From contig NZ_LNAL01000005.1 in the NCBI RefSeq assembly GCF_001483135.1, positions 1 to 64,000 on the forward strand: 64,000 bases of DNA. The letters run 5' to 3'. Positions 51,435 through 60,404 of the stretch are shown in pieces. The stretch's first letter is position 1. The number at the start of each line of letters is the position of its first letter. The notes under the pieces were generated by a model. It did no database searches. It was not told where the DNA came from and saw only the letters and a list, made by a program, of their open reading frames with translations. The translations under genes and the position numbers were made by a program. The DNA is from Solirubrum puertoriconensis (GTDB taxonomy: Bacteria; Bacteroidota; Bacteroidia; Cytophagales; Hymenobacteraceae).

Positions 51435-53675
51435 TTATTGCCCCGGGTGGTAGCTGCGCCGGGCGTGGGATAACACGTCCTGCTGGTAGTACCAGGCTTC
51501 CTTGAGCTGGTAGGTGGCGTACAGGGGGGCCTGGTCGAAATAGTGCGGCGAGGCCGGATCCGCACTCTGCCCGAAGTTGACGACGGAGCGCGCCCGCACC
51601 CGCGGGCCCAGCTCGACCACGGCAACGTAGGTATTGCCCCCGATGCCGTACTGGCGCTGCTGCGCTTTCTCCGGGCGGGTACGGAAGGCAAACAGCGAAC
51701 CCGCGCTACCGGCAAAGCTGCCCACCGGCAGGCTGGGCCGGCTGTCGGCAAACTTTTCCTGCGACCCGCTGCTGTGAATGCGCTGCAGGCGATTGACTTC
51801 CCCCCAGGGCACCCAGGGCGAGCCGTAGCGCGCGGTGAGCTCGGCTGCGGCGCTGCGGAGAAAAGCGACGGCCAGGCTATCGGAAACGGGCAGCTGCAGG
51901 CCGTGCAGGTAGGCCGCAATGCCGGGCGCGTAGTAGGGTACGGTGGGGGGAAAAAGCTGGTTGAGGTAAGCGGAGTACTGTTGCCCCCAGGCGAACGCCA
52001 GGGTAGTAGCCCGGCTGTGGACGCCCGAGCGGCAATCCCAGCGGCGCAGCGTGTCGGTTACCGCCTGCAGCTCGGCGCGCAGCTCGGGCCGGCGGGTCAG
52101 CTGCCGGTCACTGGCCGCCAGCACCTGCGGCAGCCAAGCCGCGTACATGGGCAAGCGGGGACTGCAGGCGAGAAGCCACAGGCCTTCGGGGCTGAGCGGC
52201 CCCGCTGTTCCTAGCTGCCGCACGGCCTCCACTGCCCGAAACGTCTGGGGGTCGTAGGCCAGGTAGGCCGGATAGCGGCCGGGCTCGGGGCTGCCGGGGC
52301 CGGCAGCCTGAAAGGGCGTGGAATTGCAGTTCTGCAGCCAGCCGCTGGCCGGGTTTACGATCTGCGCCAGGCTGCGCAGGGAATGGCGGCCGCGCCACTC
52401 GGTGCGGGGATTGCTTCCGTCCACGGGCTGGGTCCAGTTAAAGGCCGGGTCCCGGCGGGGAACGGCGTTGCCGTGCCAGTAGGCGATGTTGCCGCGGGCA
52501 TCGGCAAACATAGTGTTGGACAGCAGCTGGCGCTGGTTCATGGCCGCCTTGAAGCGGGCCAGGGTCGGGGCCTTGCTCATCAGCCAGGCCTGCCAGGCGT
52601 AGCGCCCGAAGCTCTCGGTGGCGCCGCGTACGGTTAGCCAGGCCGCGCCGCGGCGGGCGATGGCGGGCCCGTGGTGAGTGCGCAGAAATCGGTACACCCG
52701 GCGTTGTTGGCCCGCGGGCGTCTGGTAAGCGAGGGTATCGGTCCACACCACGGCCCGGCGGTAGCCCCGGCCGTAGCAGTAGAGCGTGGAGTCCTTGGGG
52801 TGATCAAAGGTTTCCTGGTAGACGTCGTCGTAGTCGGCGGCCGTATTGGTGTGGGCCCAGGCCGTGGTAGCGGTAAAGCCCGACCAGATCCAGAACTGCC
52901 CAAGCATGGCGAAGCCCGAAGCGTTCAAGCCCTGCTCGCTGACTAAATGCGCCTCGTAGCGCTGGTTGTCCCCGAAAAATCCCACGTGGGGATTAATCAG
53001 CAGCAGGCTGTGGCCCGTGGTGGTTTTGCTTGGCGCAAGGGCAATTGCGTTAGAGCCGCTTTCCTGCTGCTGCTCCCAGCCCTCAACCCCTTCGCCTCCC
53101 GCTCCGCCCCCGCCCAGGCCGAGGCGGCGCCGCTCGGCCGCGGTGATGCCGTGGTTGGCGCCATCGGGGGCGGGCTGCAGCAGCAAGTGCCAGGACTCGT
53201 AGCGAGTGAGCAGGCGGCGGGGCACCTCGGGGTGCGTGTGCAGGTAGTAGTTTATCCCCGCGGCGGCCGCGTCGCAGAGCTGCCGCAGCCCGGCGGGGCC
53301 CTCGCGGTAAGCCTGGCGGGCGCGGGCCGCCGTCTGGCGCACGGCCATGGAGGCGTCGCTGCCCAGCTCCTTTTCCCCGTAAAGCTCAGCCAGACGCCCT
53401 AGCTTACGCACCGCGCTTTCTTCTACTTGCCAGTAGTTGTCCTCGCACTGGGCATAGAGCATACCGAACGCCGCGTCGGCGTCGGTTTTGCCGTAGATGT
53501 GCGGCACGCCCCACTCGTCCCGGATGATGGTCACCGCGGCGGCCCGGGCTTGCCAGGCGGCAATTTCCGCCGGCTGAGCGGACTGCGCCACAGCGGCGGC
53601 GGAGAGCAGCCAGCAGGCCAGCAGCTGAAATGCCCAGCGGGCGGCGGTCGGGGCAACTATTAAGCCTGCGCGCAT
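51435..53675 (-). CDS. Penicillin acylase-family Ntn hydrolase
   Basis: A 746-residue exported enzyme with a signal (FQLLACWLLSAAAVAQ). Family layout: an N-terminal alpha-chain segment (VTIIRDEWGVPHIYGKTDADAAFGMLY), a spacer, then the autoproteolytic site with nucleophile Ser208 in ESGSNAIALAPSK, followed by the conserved LLLINPHVGF. The beta chain continues with PVDGSNPRTEWRG (the asparagine of the oxyanion hole) to the end. Members cleave amides such as beta-lactam side chains or acyl-homoserine lactones after self-cleavage into two chains in the periplasm; the substrate here cannot be told. A Gly-rich insertion (LGLGGGGAGGEGVEG) sits just before the cleavage site. ATG 53675 is preferred over a TTG five codons upstream. 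Confidence 0.9.
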   Translation of the reverse strand: MRAGLIVAPTAARWAFQLLACWLLSAAAVAQSAQPAEIAAWQARAAAVTIIRDEWGVPHIYGKTDADAAFGMLYAQCEDNYWQVEESAVRKLGRLAELYGEKELGSDASMAVRQTAARARQAYREGPAGLRQLCDAAAAGINYYLHTHPEVPRRLLTRYESWHLLLQPAPDGANHGITAAERRRLGLGGGGAGGEGVEGWEQQQESGSNAIALAPSKTTTGHSLLLINPHVGFFGDNQRYEAHLVSEQGLNASGFAMLGQFWIWSGFTATTAWAHTNTAADYDDVYQETFDHPKDSTLYCYGRGYRRAVVWTDTLAYQTPAGQQRRVYRFLRTHHGPAIARRGAAWLTVRGATESFGRYAWQAWLMSKAPTLARFKAAMNQRQLLSNTMFADARGNIAYWHGNAVPRRDPAFNWTQPVDGSNPRTEWRGRHSLRSLAQIVNPASGWLQNCNSTPFQAAGPGSPEPGRYPAYLAYDPQTFRAVEAVRQLGTAGPLSPEGLWLLACSPRLPMYAAWLPQVLAASDRQLTRRPELRAELQAVTDTLRRWDCRSGVHSRATTLAFAWGQQYSAYLNQLFPPTVPYYAPGIAAYLHGLQLPVSDSLAVAFLRSAAAELTARYGSPWVPWGEVNRLQRIHSSGSQEKFADSRPSLPVGSFAGSAGSLFAFRTRPEKAQQRQYGIGGNTYVAVVELGPRVRARSVVNFGQSADPASPHYFDQAPLYATYQLKEAWYYQQDVLSHARRSYHPGQ

Positions 53676-54069
53676 GTGCTTCCGCGTCAAAGGTTAATAC
53701 GACAAACGAGTTGTGCTGGGAGAGTTGATGCTGCGCGCCGGGTTAAGGCAGCCGACCACCGGGAGCCCGGGACGCAGGTGCTGCTGCCGACAGCGCGCTT
53801 ATGGCGGAGTGCGAATAATTAAATATAAAAATATTCCGTGACGCCTAACGCCTCGTTTCTGTTCGGCTTGCCGGCCTGCGCAGCTGGCTGAATCAGTAAT
53901 GTGTCAGTTTAATCGGACCCACGGATGTAATTACGGAACGGGTAAACCCCTCAACCCGGGCTGGGAGGACTCCTGGCCGCGCCGGGCAGCAAGGTAACGT
54001 CGTTGGATGAGGCCGTGTCCCAACCCGTGAGGAACGTACGCTACCCTCTGAGACCATGGCAGCATGGAA
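53676..54069. other. Intergenic with an AT-rich patch
   Basis: About 390 bases; an AT-rich run near 53810-53850 is the likely promoter of the acylase gene. No gene. Confidence 0.4.
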
Positions 54070-54083
54070 TTATGCTGCCGTGG
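54054..54083 (-). terminator. Hairpin overlapping the aldolase stop codon
   Basis: CCATGGCAGCAT (54054-54065) pairs with ATGCTGCCGTGG (54072-54083), 11 of 12 positions, around a 6-base loop. It contains the last codons and stop of the aldolase gene, so it forms the immediate 3' end of that message. Confidence 0.5.
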
Positions 54084-54726
54084 GATTGCTCATTGCCGCT
54101 AGCAACGTGCGCATCAGGGCCGTAAGCGCCGTCGGATCTTGGGTGGGCAGCAGACGCGAGTCCAACCCCACACAGGTTGCCCCCGCCTGCCGCCACGCGG
54201 CCACCACTTCCGGCCGCGGCTCCAGTCCCCCCGTAGCCATGATAGGCACCTGCGGCAAAGGTCCGCGCAGGGTTTGCAGGTAGGCCGGGCCAAGGTAGCC
54301 GGCCGGGTACAGCTTAACCAGGGCTGCCCCCTGCTGCGCGGCCTGGTAGACTTCCGTCAAGGTCATGGCCCCGGGCAGCCAGGCCAGGTCGTGGCGCCGG
54401 CACACCGCGGCTACTTCCGGACTGAGCACCGGCTGCACGATAAAGTCCGCGCCCGCCGCGATAAACCTTTCCGCCTCCTCCGGGGTGAAAATGGTGCCGG
54501 CCCCCAGCAGCAGATCCGGGTAATCGGCTTCCACCAGCTTCTGCAAGCCGGCGAAGATCCGGTAGGCTTCCGGCCCGCGGTTCGTAAACTCGAATACCCG
54601 GACACCGGCGGCGTAGCAGGCGGCCAGCACCCGGCGGGCAAAATCATCCCCGGCGTGGTAGAACACCGGCGTCAGCGGGGTGCGGCGGGCCTGATCAAGC
54701 AAGTCAGCGGAAGTAAAGCGGGCCAT
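54070..54726 (-). CDS. eda: KDPG/KHG aldolase family protein
   Basis: A 218-residue class I aldolase with a TIM-barrel fold. The general-base Glu46 lies in FEFTNRG, the phosphate or substrate-binding LLLGAGTI at 72-79, and the Schiff-base Lys138 in LVKLYPA. These are the hallmarks of the enzyme that splits 2-dehydro-3-deoxy-6-phosphogluconate into pyruvate and glyceraldehyde 3-phosphate, or of 4-hydroxy-2-oxoglutarate aldolase. No kdgK, uronate or Entner-Doudoroff gene lies nearby, so the pathway is uncertain. ATG 54726 (MARFTSADLL) is chosen; the extra 12 codons to 54762 are not family-like. Confidence 0.9.
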   Translation of the reverse strand: MARFTSADLLDQARRTPLTPVFYHAGDDFARRVLAACYAAGVRVFEFTNRGPEAYRIFAGLQKLVEADYPDLLLGAGTIFTPEEAERFIAAGADFIVQPVLSPEVAAVCRRHDLAWLPGAMTLTEVYQAAQQGAALVKLYPAGYLGPAYLQTLRGPLPQVPIMATGGLEPRPEVVAAWRQAGATCVGLDSRLLPTQDPTALTALMRTLLAAMSNPTAA

Positions 54727-55410
54727 GGCAAATTCAGGTTGCGGAACCCATGCGCTACGCACGAACGCGGGGCGGGGATGTACCCGGAAAGTTTTTCCGA
54801 TTCCAAAAGTCTAAGCTAGTGCCTAAGTCTTGCCCCGTAAACGCTTGATTTTACCCTGCCGAATGAAAACCAGAGACGTCCGCCGGGAATGACGGGGGTC
54901 CGCGAGGCAAAGGTCGTCAGTCTGGCCAGTCAGCGCGAGGCGTTCGGGTGCAGACGGGCGGAACTTGCGTTTTCGTCCCATGCGTCGTAGACCGTGTTGC
55001 CGGGTGAGCCGGGGCTACGGGTTGCTGTGCGCCGCCCGCGCCCTGGGCCAGGAGTGGCTGGGCCCACAAACGGTGAGGCAGCCTTAAGACGAAAAGGGAG
55101 GTGAACGGTTACGCAAAAACTACGCGGCCATTCAGCAGCTTACAGGATCGGCGTCTTATGCTTCCTTTAGCCGTCCGTTATGGCTGCGCCAGCGGCGCGA
55201 ACCCAAGGCCGCGGCTTGCGCTTACCGGCCCAATCCGGCGCATCAACCGCAGCTGCTCCCGGCTACCGCGCAACAAGCCGGACGACGGGTCAACCTTCGC
55301 CTGAGCACAATTGCAGCGAGATAATGCGGGCGTCGGCTTTCTGAGAATTGAGCGGCCGCGGGCGGCTTCCCCAACCCAAGCGCACGACCGGGTTGCCGAT
55401 CGGCAACGTA
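54727..55410. other. Long intergenic, probably decayed DNA
   Basis: About 680 bases without a recognised gene. Short protein-like runs occur in the middle (around 55020-55200) but in several frames. The composition is as GC-rich as coding DNA, hinting at a lost gene. Confidence 0.4.
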
Positions 55411-56481
55411 CTAGGTCTGCAGGTAAGCCTGGATTTCTGCCACCGTGGCTTTGGCCGAACGGCCCACGCCGATCAGGGTAGCCGAAGCAAAGCCCGTCCA
55501 GCTGCCGTAGCCCACCAGCCACAAGCCCGGGACGTCCGTTGCCCTGGTGCCTGTGGTGCTCACCCGGCCATCGGGCAGCACCACGCCTAAGGAACGCAGA
55601 TGGCTGAGCGCAGGCCGGAAGCCGGTGCACCAGATAACCGTGTCCACCTTTTCAAACCGGCCACCGGGCCACTCTACTCCTTTGGAAGTAAAGCGCGTAA
55701 AGGGGCGCACGCTTTGCAGCACGCCGCGGGACCGGGCATCTTTGACGGAATCCACCATGACGATGTCACCCAGCGCGGCCTGAGGCGAGCTATGCCCGGC
55801 CAGGTAGCGCTGCGTAGCCTGGCTGAACAGCACCCGGCCATCCACTTCGTCGGGCAAGTAACGCGGCTCCTCTTCCGTTACCCAGGTCGTGCGGGCCACC
55901 AGCGATACATCAGCTAGTATCTGGGCCGCCGAGTTGCCCGCACCCACAACGAGCACGTGCCGGCCGGCAAAGCCGACCGCACTCCGGTAGGCCGCGGAGT
56001 GCAGCTGCTCACCCGCAAACTCTCCCTGGCCGGGATAAGCCGGCAGAAAGGGCTGGCTCCAGGTGCCGGTGGCACTGACCACTGCCCGGGCCCGCCAGCT
56101 GCCTTGATCGGTAATAACCATAAATTCCCCGTTGGGCAGCGCCGTTACGCTTTGCACCCGCACGGGGCGCTGCACCGCAAGGCCGTAGCGCTGCTCGTAG
56201 CGCCGCAGGTAATCCACGACTGCGTCGCGGGCCGGGAACTGCTCGTCGGCGGGCTTGGGCATCATCCAGCCCGGCAGGGAGCTAGCCGACGCCGGCGAGA
56301 ACAGCCGCAGCGAATCCCAGCCGTGCTGCCAGGCCCCCCCCGGCGCTTGCTGAGCATCAAGCAGCACGTAGGACAGGCCGCTGCGCCGCAGAAAATAGCC
56401 CAGCGCCAGACCGCTCTGCCCGGCGCCGACTACCAGGACATCAACCAAACGAGCTGGGGGATCAAAAACTTTGCTGCTCAT
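55411..56481 (-). CDS. FAD-dependent monooxygenase (flavin-containing type)
   Basis: A 356-residue two-dinucleotide-binding flavoprotein. The FAD fold starts [20 protein letters not shown] (residues about 16-35), followed by the FMO-like [18 protein letters not shown]. The NADPH fold has [18 protein letters not shown] (about 173-190). A final WCTGFRP segment and [21 protein letters not shown] complete the family pattern. It resembles the flavin-binding monooxygenases sometimes found with arsenic resistance (ArsO-type), but no ars genes are near, so the substrate is open. The ATG has the conserved distance to the first GxGxxG. Confidence 0.88.
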   Translation of the reverse strand: MSSKVFDPPARLVDVLVVGAGQSGLALGYFLRRSGLSYVLLDAQQAPGGAWQHGWDSLRLFSPASASSLPGWMMPKPADEQFPARDAVVDYLRRYEQRYGLAVQRPVRVQSVTALPNGEFMVITDQGSWRARAVVSATGTWSQPFLPAYPGQGEFAGEQLHSAAYRSAVGFAGRHVLVVGAGNSAAQILADVSLVARTTWVTEEEPRYLPDEVDGRVLFSQATQRYLAGHSSPQAALGDIVMVDSVKDARSRGVLQSVRPFTRFTSKGVEWPGGRFEKVDTVIWCTGFRPALSHLRSLGVVLPDGRVSTTGTRATDVPGLWLVGYGSWTGFASATLIGVGRSAKATVAEIQAYLQT

Positions 56482-56752
56482 CTTATGCCTGGAAATATAC
56501 TGTGGCGGCAGGGATACGTAAGCCCTCCGCCGGGGATACGACTGCCGTCTGGACGCGGGCGCATCGCGACCAATCAGACCCCGGCCATTTTGCTTGCAGG
56601 CTTAACCTGCGGCCGGGCACCCCTGGCTGGCCGTTCTACCCGACCGGAAAGGCGAGACCGGGTAACCGGGCAAGGCCGGGCCTTCAACAATTGCCGGGAT
56701 GGGTGCGTAAACCGGATTGCAACCCACCCGGGGTAATTCCCCTCCCGATCCC

Positions 56753-57151
56753 ATGAAAACGCCCCTTATAACCATATTCGCGGCCGCCTTGCTGCTCGGC
56801 GGCTGCAGCGAAGAAACCCGCAAGCAGCGCGAGGCCGAGCACGCGCTGGAAGAAGCCGCCGAAGCCCAGGCCGAGGCCGACGCCAAGCGCGCCCGCGCCG
56901 TGGCCAAGCAGGTGCGCGCGGACGCCGAAACCCGGGCCCGCGCCCTGGAGGAGCATGCCGCCGCCGTGGAGGACGCTGACGTTGAGGTGGACGTGGACAC
57001 CTATGATCGTCCCTACACTGGCACCGACGAGAAAGAGCGTATCCGCTACGAGGCGGAGCGCGAAGCCCGTCGTCTAGAGCGGGAGCGCCTAAGGGAAATC
57101 GATGGCGACCGCTTTGCCAAGGAACGAGAAGTCAAGGTCAAAGTCGACTAA
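56753..57151 (+). CDS. Coiled-coil lipoprotein
   Basis: A 132-residue lipoprotein: signal IFAAALLLGGC with lipobox LGGC at Cys18. The mature part is nearly all charged helix (KQREAEHALEEAAEAQAEAD, then RAVAKQVRADAETRARALEE) with a seven-residue pattern, then a short acidic link (VEVDVDTYDRPYTGTDEKE) and a second basic helix. It could be a membrane-anchored spacer, like a Lpp-type or stress lipoprotein. Gene order and a following 40-residue secreted peptide suggest independent transcription. No family named. Confidence 0.7.
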   Translation: MKTPLITIFAAALLLGGCSEETRKQREAEHALEEAAEAQAEADAKRARAVAKQVRADAETRARALEEHAAAVEDADVEVDVDTYDRPYTGTDEKERIRYEAEREARRLERERLREIDGDRFAKEREVKVKVD

Positions 57152-57277
57152 GGTAAACCGGGCGGCCAGCGGGCGGCCCGGTCTGCTTTTGAAGCCATCG
57201 CCGCTTTGCTTTTTTTCTCGAGCTGCGCCAACACAGCAGGTGCCACTGCGTACAGTAGAGCCTAACTCCACTGCGCT

Positions 57278-57400
57278 ATGAAGACACTGTACTTGACCGC
57301 CCTCGCCGGGCTGCTTTTCCTCGCCTACAGCCAAGGCTCCGAAAAGGCCGCAGCCCAAACCGCTACCTCAGAACCCGCCGCCAGCGTTGCCAGCAACTAA
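57278..57400 (+). CDS. Candidate secreted micropeptide, 40 residues
   Basis: A 40-residue frame starting MKTLYLTALAGLLFLAYSQG. It has the hallmarks of a signal peptide: a basic start, a hydrophobic core and small residues, then EKAAAQTATSEP, so a mature peptide of about 15 residues could be released. It begins 126 bases after the coiled-coil lipoprotein and is followed 40 bases later by a strong hairpin, which fits an independent short gene. It is too short for a family assignment. Confidence 0.5.
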   Translation: MKTLYLTALAGLLFLAYSQGSEKAAAQTATSEPAASVASN

Positions 57401-57437
57401 CCGGCTGCGAAGCGAAATCCGTTTGCCTTAATGAACA

Positions 57438-57484
57438 TTGCCTGACTCGGCCTACCTGCTCTGCAGGTTGGCTTGGTCAGGCAA
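57438..57484 (+). terminator. Terminator after the micropeptide
   Basis: TTGCCTGAC (57438-57446) pairs with GTCAGGCAA (57476-57484), and the interior also pairs (ACCTGC with GCAGGT). It is followed by GTTCTCTTT. It ends the transcript of the 57278 frame. Confidence 0.65.
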
Positions 57485-57563
57485 GTTCTCTTTAATCCTT
57501 CCTTGCACCTAAAACGGAACACCGTCCGCAAGGTTGGTTTTGCCAGGAAGTAAGGCTCCAAGA

Positions 57564-58034
57564 TTAACTGGCTAAGGCCAAAGCAGCGAGGGCTGGCAAC
57601 AAGGTGCTCCGCCCGGAAGCGGGCAGGCTACCGCGCTGCTGCCACTGCTGCCGCAGCCAGTCCCTGGCCGCGGCCTCGTCCGTAAACGCGGCGGTCCGCA
57701 CCCCACTGGTTTGGCTGGTGAGCGACTCAAACCCCGCGGCGGCGGCGCTCGCGTGGGGCGAGGGAGCGACCAGAAAAGCAACGTACACCACGCTACCTAG
57801 CTCGCGGTGCACCCGGGGAAAATACTCCTCCTGCAGCCAGGTCTGCAGGCAGGAAGGGTTGGCGGTGAAGTGCTCGCGGCCGTCCAGCAACCAGTGATTG
57901 CACTGGTTTTCCTGGGCGGTGAGCAGCAGCAGCTCGCAGCTTTCGGTGATTTCAGCCGGGCTCAGCGGGCGACGGCGGGCGGCCCGCAGCAGGGGCGGGT
58001 CGGACTCAAGCGCAAGTTCGTAGTACTCCAGCAT
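57564..58034 (-). CDS. Small STAS/SpoIIAA-like family protein (member C)
   Basis: A 156-residue soluble protein of the dispersed family. It starts MLEYYELALESDPPLLRAARR, followed by helix AEITESCELLLLTAQENQ. Then come CNHWLLDGREHFTANPSCLQTWLQEEYFPRVHRE (the strand with WLLDGR and the helix with P-S-x-x-x-W, matching members A and D), a strand VVYVAFLVAPSP, and AFTDEAAARDWLRQQW at the end. The WLxDxR and FxDxxxAxxWL positions are the best family markers. A conspicuous palindrome lies upstream (58108-58133). Unknown function. Confidence 0.7.
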   Translation of the reverse strand: MLEYYELALESDPPLLRAARRRPLSPAEITESCELLLLTAQENQCNHWLLDGREHFTANPSCLQTWLQEEYFPRVHRELGSVVYVAFLVAPSPHASAAAAGFESLTSQTSGVRTAAFTDEAAARDWLRQQWQQRGSLPASGRSTLLPALAALALAS

Positions 58035-58339
58035 GGGCAGCAGTTATCAGATCAACCAGACCACGAGGAAACAAGTTAACTATTCTTGTGCCAATTTTTT
58101 GGAAACACTTAGCGTTAGGCGCCAAGCGCTAAGGAGTTGCGCTTGCTAATCGGCCGGTGGCGCATACCTGAAAGCGAAATTTATCCGCTCGCCAGGGGGC
58201 ACGAAGCTAGCGCTGCGCATACAGCCAAAACGAAAGTTGGGAGTCACTCGCAGGTTGGTACCCGGCCCTAATTTTAGTGGCTTGGCCGCAGCCCGTGAAA
58301 TCGCAGCTACCGGGGCAGCAAGCCTGGTCTGCGGCCAAC
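58035..58339. promoter_or_regulatory. Upstream region of member C with a 26-bp palindrome
   Basis: CTTAGCGTTAGGC (58108-58120) and GCCAAGCGCTAAG (58121-58133) form a 26-base palindrome with 11 of 13 pairs. It is about 75-100 bases upstream of the start of member C, a likely operator of a dimeric regulator. Confidence 0.5.
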
Positions 58340-58474
58340 TCAGTTATCGAGGTTTGACTTCCCGGATTCCAGAGTTGCTTGGCTGTTTTCCCGGGGAATA
58401 ACCGGGGTAAGCACTCCCTCGCGGAAAACGTACAAGCAAAGCAACAGCAAAACGAACAGGCAAAGTAGCGGCAT
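58340..58474 (-). CDS. Candidate small membrane-anchored peptide, 44 residues
   Basis: A 44-residue frame starting MPLLCLFVLLLLCLYVFREG: one hydrophobic segment followed by a polar tail (PRENSQATLESGKSNLDN). It resembles a signal anchor or small inner-membrane peptide. A longer frame on the same strand overlaps it (58207-58509) but is Cys-rich without sense. It is next to another short gene on the opposite strand. Without a homologue it stays a candidate. Confidence 0.4.
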   Translation of the reverse strand: MPLLCLFVLLLLCLYVFREGVLTPVIPRENSQATLESGKSNLDN

Positions 58475-58760
58475 GGCGTCGGCAGTTGGTGGACGGCAAA
58501 GATGGACAATTCAAGCCTAAAGCTACGGGCTGCTCACGGGCGTGTTAGGTCACCCTTGAATTGATTATATTTTCATTACCTTCAGAACGGGTCCACCAGC
58601 CCGCAGGAAATTGTTAGCTGCGGGGTTCAGCCCGACGGCTTGCAGGCCCCGGGTGCCCGGCTTAAATCCGGTTAAGCACCGCTGAACACCAGCCCCTCAG
58701 CGCACGTATTCCCGGTGCCCACCGTGCGGCAGTATTCCACCCGCTTCCCCGTGCTTGCTT
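58475..58760. other. Intergenic, AT-rich patch
   Basis: An AT-rich patch at 58560-58590 may hold a promoter for the gene at 58761. Nothing else. Confidence 0.35.
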
Positions 58761-59018
58761 ATGTCAGCGCCAACCTACCAAGCTTTCGATCCGGGTATCC
58801 AGCACCCCTTCAGCCTTCCGCCCTCCACCTTACCCGCCGACGAACAGCAGCGCTGGCTGGCCCGCCTGCAGCAGGCCGAATCCTGGGTTGGCTTTCAACC
58901 CGGGGGTGTGCCCACCGGCACGGCGGATACCCTACTGTTGCTGGAGCGTTACGTGCGCGGGGAGCTGACGGCCCAGCAGGTTGCCGCCGTGCAGCAGCAC
59001 CGCCGGCCGCGGGCCTGA
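58761..59018 (+). CDS. Small protein with VbhA-like C-terminal pattern
   Basis: An 85-residue soluble protein. Residues 30-80 (EQQRWLARLQQAESWVGFQ, then LLLLERYVRGELTAQQVAAV) resemble the antitoxin VbhA family, which inhibits Fic AMP-transferases and whose members show G-x-x-P followed by ERYVxGEL. However, the inhibitory [S/T]xxxE[G/N] signature is not recognisable at the expected place, and no Fic gene is near. It could be a diverged orphan antitoxin or an unrelated helical protein. ATG 58761 is preferred. It is followed by a terminator hairpin. Confidence 0.5.
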   Translation: MSAPTYQAFDPGIQHPFSLPPSTLPADEQQRWLARLQQAESWVGFQPGGVPTGTADTLLLLERYVRGELTAQQVAAVQQHRRPRA

Positions 59019-59058
59019 GCTGCTGCAGCCGGATGCAAACGAGCTTTAAAACGCCAAA

Positions 59059-59085
59059 GCCCCGTCGACCAAGGGTGGACGGGGC
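59059..59085 (+). terminator. Terminator after the 58761 gene
   Basis: GCCCCGTC (59059-59066) pairs with GACGGGGC (59078-59085) across an 11-base loop, 40 bases past the stop codon. Confidence 0.55.
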
Positions 59086-59224
59086 ATCAGGTGGAGTAGG
59101 TGGTGGAGTCAGCTCCGGATGGATGGCGCCAGCCGGGCGGGAGCGGGAGTGCTTCCCTTTCTGCGGAAAGCTGGTCTATGTACGGCCGCCGCTGAGCTTA
59201 GGTTACATTTACCAACTCCGGTGC

Positions 59225-59563
59225 TTAGTACTTGGCCCAGTACACCCGCCCCCGCACCAGACGAAAGCGTTTGCGGCAGCCGGGCACCGAGGGCTGCACT
59301 GTCGGCCGGCCCCAGCGATCCCAGCGCAGCCGGAACGAGGCGTAGCGCCGCGCGTGCAGCGGCAGGTGCAGCACCTGCCCGCAGCCGCAGGGGCAGCGCA
59401 GCACGGCTTCTTCCTGCTGTCCCTGCGGGCCCAGACGCAGCAGCAAGGCGTTTTCCGGCACGGCGTCCGGACTAAGGGGATTCGCGGCGGCGGGCAGCAG
59501 CTGGTAGCGGAACAAGCCCAGCTGCTGCAGCTTGCGGCCGAGAATGCGGGCAAGTGCTTCCAT
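59225..59563 (-). CDS. DUF6527-like protein
   Basis: A 112-residue protein. The second half has CPCGCGQVLHLPLHARRY, then FRLRWDRWGRPTVQPSVPGCRKRFRLVRGRVYW. This matches the DUF6527 family, whose conserved Cys/His positions suggest metal binding. The first half (MEALARILGRKLQQLGLFRY) is helical. In other bacteria DUF6527 proteins often lie beside ThiF/E2-type ubiquitin-like genes; none is present here, so this is an orphan. ATG 59563 (MEAL) is preferred over the frame to 59662. It is divergent from the 59724 gene across 160 bases. Confidence 0.65.
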   Translation of the reverse strand: MEALARILGRKLQQLGLFRYQLLPAAANPLSPDAVPENALLLRLGPQGQQEEAVLRCPCGCGQVLHLPLHARRYASFRLRWDRWGRPTVQPSVPGCRKRFRLVRGRVYWAKY

Positions 59564-59723
59564 TAAATTAAGGCTGAGGTTAGCGGTTGGGCCGGGGTAT
59601 TCGGAACAGTATGGGCAACTTACTTCCCCTTTTGGCTTAAGGTTATGCTCCAGCCGGCGCATACCAACCGAGGCCCGCGGAACCAGGGCCAGGCCTACGC
59701 GTACCAGGGCTAAATCATTCTTT

Positions 59724-60065
59724 ATGCAACCGCGTCCTCTGCCCGCCCTTCAGCAGCTGCAACAGCTGCACGACCAGCTGCTTGGCCTGTCCGCGTACCT
59801 TGCTGCCGACCAGCAGGTGATGCTGCGCCTGTGCCGCGAGGCCCCGGCGGAGCTCACCCGCCTGGCTGGATTAGGCTTAACGGAGGGTTGGCGAAGGCAG
59901 GTGCGCGCCAGCCAGGAGCTGCTGGAGCTGGCCTGCCGGGAAGCCGCGCAGCCGCAACCGCAGTGGCAGCTGGTGCTGTCGGCGCTCAAGGGAGCTCTCT
60001 ACCCCTGGGCCCACCTCCCTCCGCCCAGGCGGGAACCCTTCAACCCCGTGGGACCTCACTTTTAG
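59724..60065 (+). CDS. Hypothetical helical protein, 113 residues
   Basis: A 113-residue soluble protein of almost pure helix: ALQQLQQLHDQLLGLSAYLA, then DQQVMLRLCREAPAELTRLA, then WRRQVRASQELLELACREA. The C terminus is Pro-rich. No family could be named. The frame is open 64 codons upstream, but only from ATG 59724 does the composition look coding. It is divergent from the DUF6527-like gene, so the two may be expressed together. Confidence 0.55.
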   Translation: MQPRPLPALQQLQQLHDQLLGLSAYLAADQQVMLRLCREAPAELTRLAGLGLTEGWRRQVRASQELLELACREAAQPQPQWQLVLSALKGALYPWAHLPPPRREPFNPVGPHF

Positions 60066-60404
60066 GTGCGCAGGGGAAAAGCAGCCCGGCACGTTTGTGG
60101 AGCGGCAGTTCCAAGCTACCTGTCAAGGTAGACCCACCCGTTGGGCCCGCATTGCCCGGGCTCACCTCGAATCGCTGGCGCTCGCTGCCGACGCCCCGGC
60201 AAACCACTCCGGAACGTGGCTCCCCCGGGATGCGGGCAACCCGTATTCGGGTCGACCTGCGCTTGCTGGCTTATAGGATGCAGCCTGGGTTACGGGCTCA
60301 GGCTTAATGACTAGGGAATCCCCGGCTTCATGTAAGCCTGGGTGCCGCGCACCAAGGCACCGGTATTTTTTGAAGTTGATGGTATTATCCGGTGGCAATA
60401 AAGC

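Noticed and set aside
54900-55350. Possible transposase remnant
   Set aside because: Short open runs in different frames do not resemble any transposase family.
58207-58509. 100-residue Cys-rich frame
   Set aside because: No coding character; the alternative 44-residue frame with a hydrophobic anchor is more plausible.
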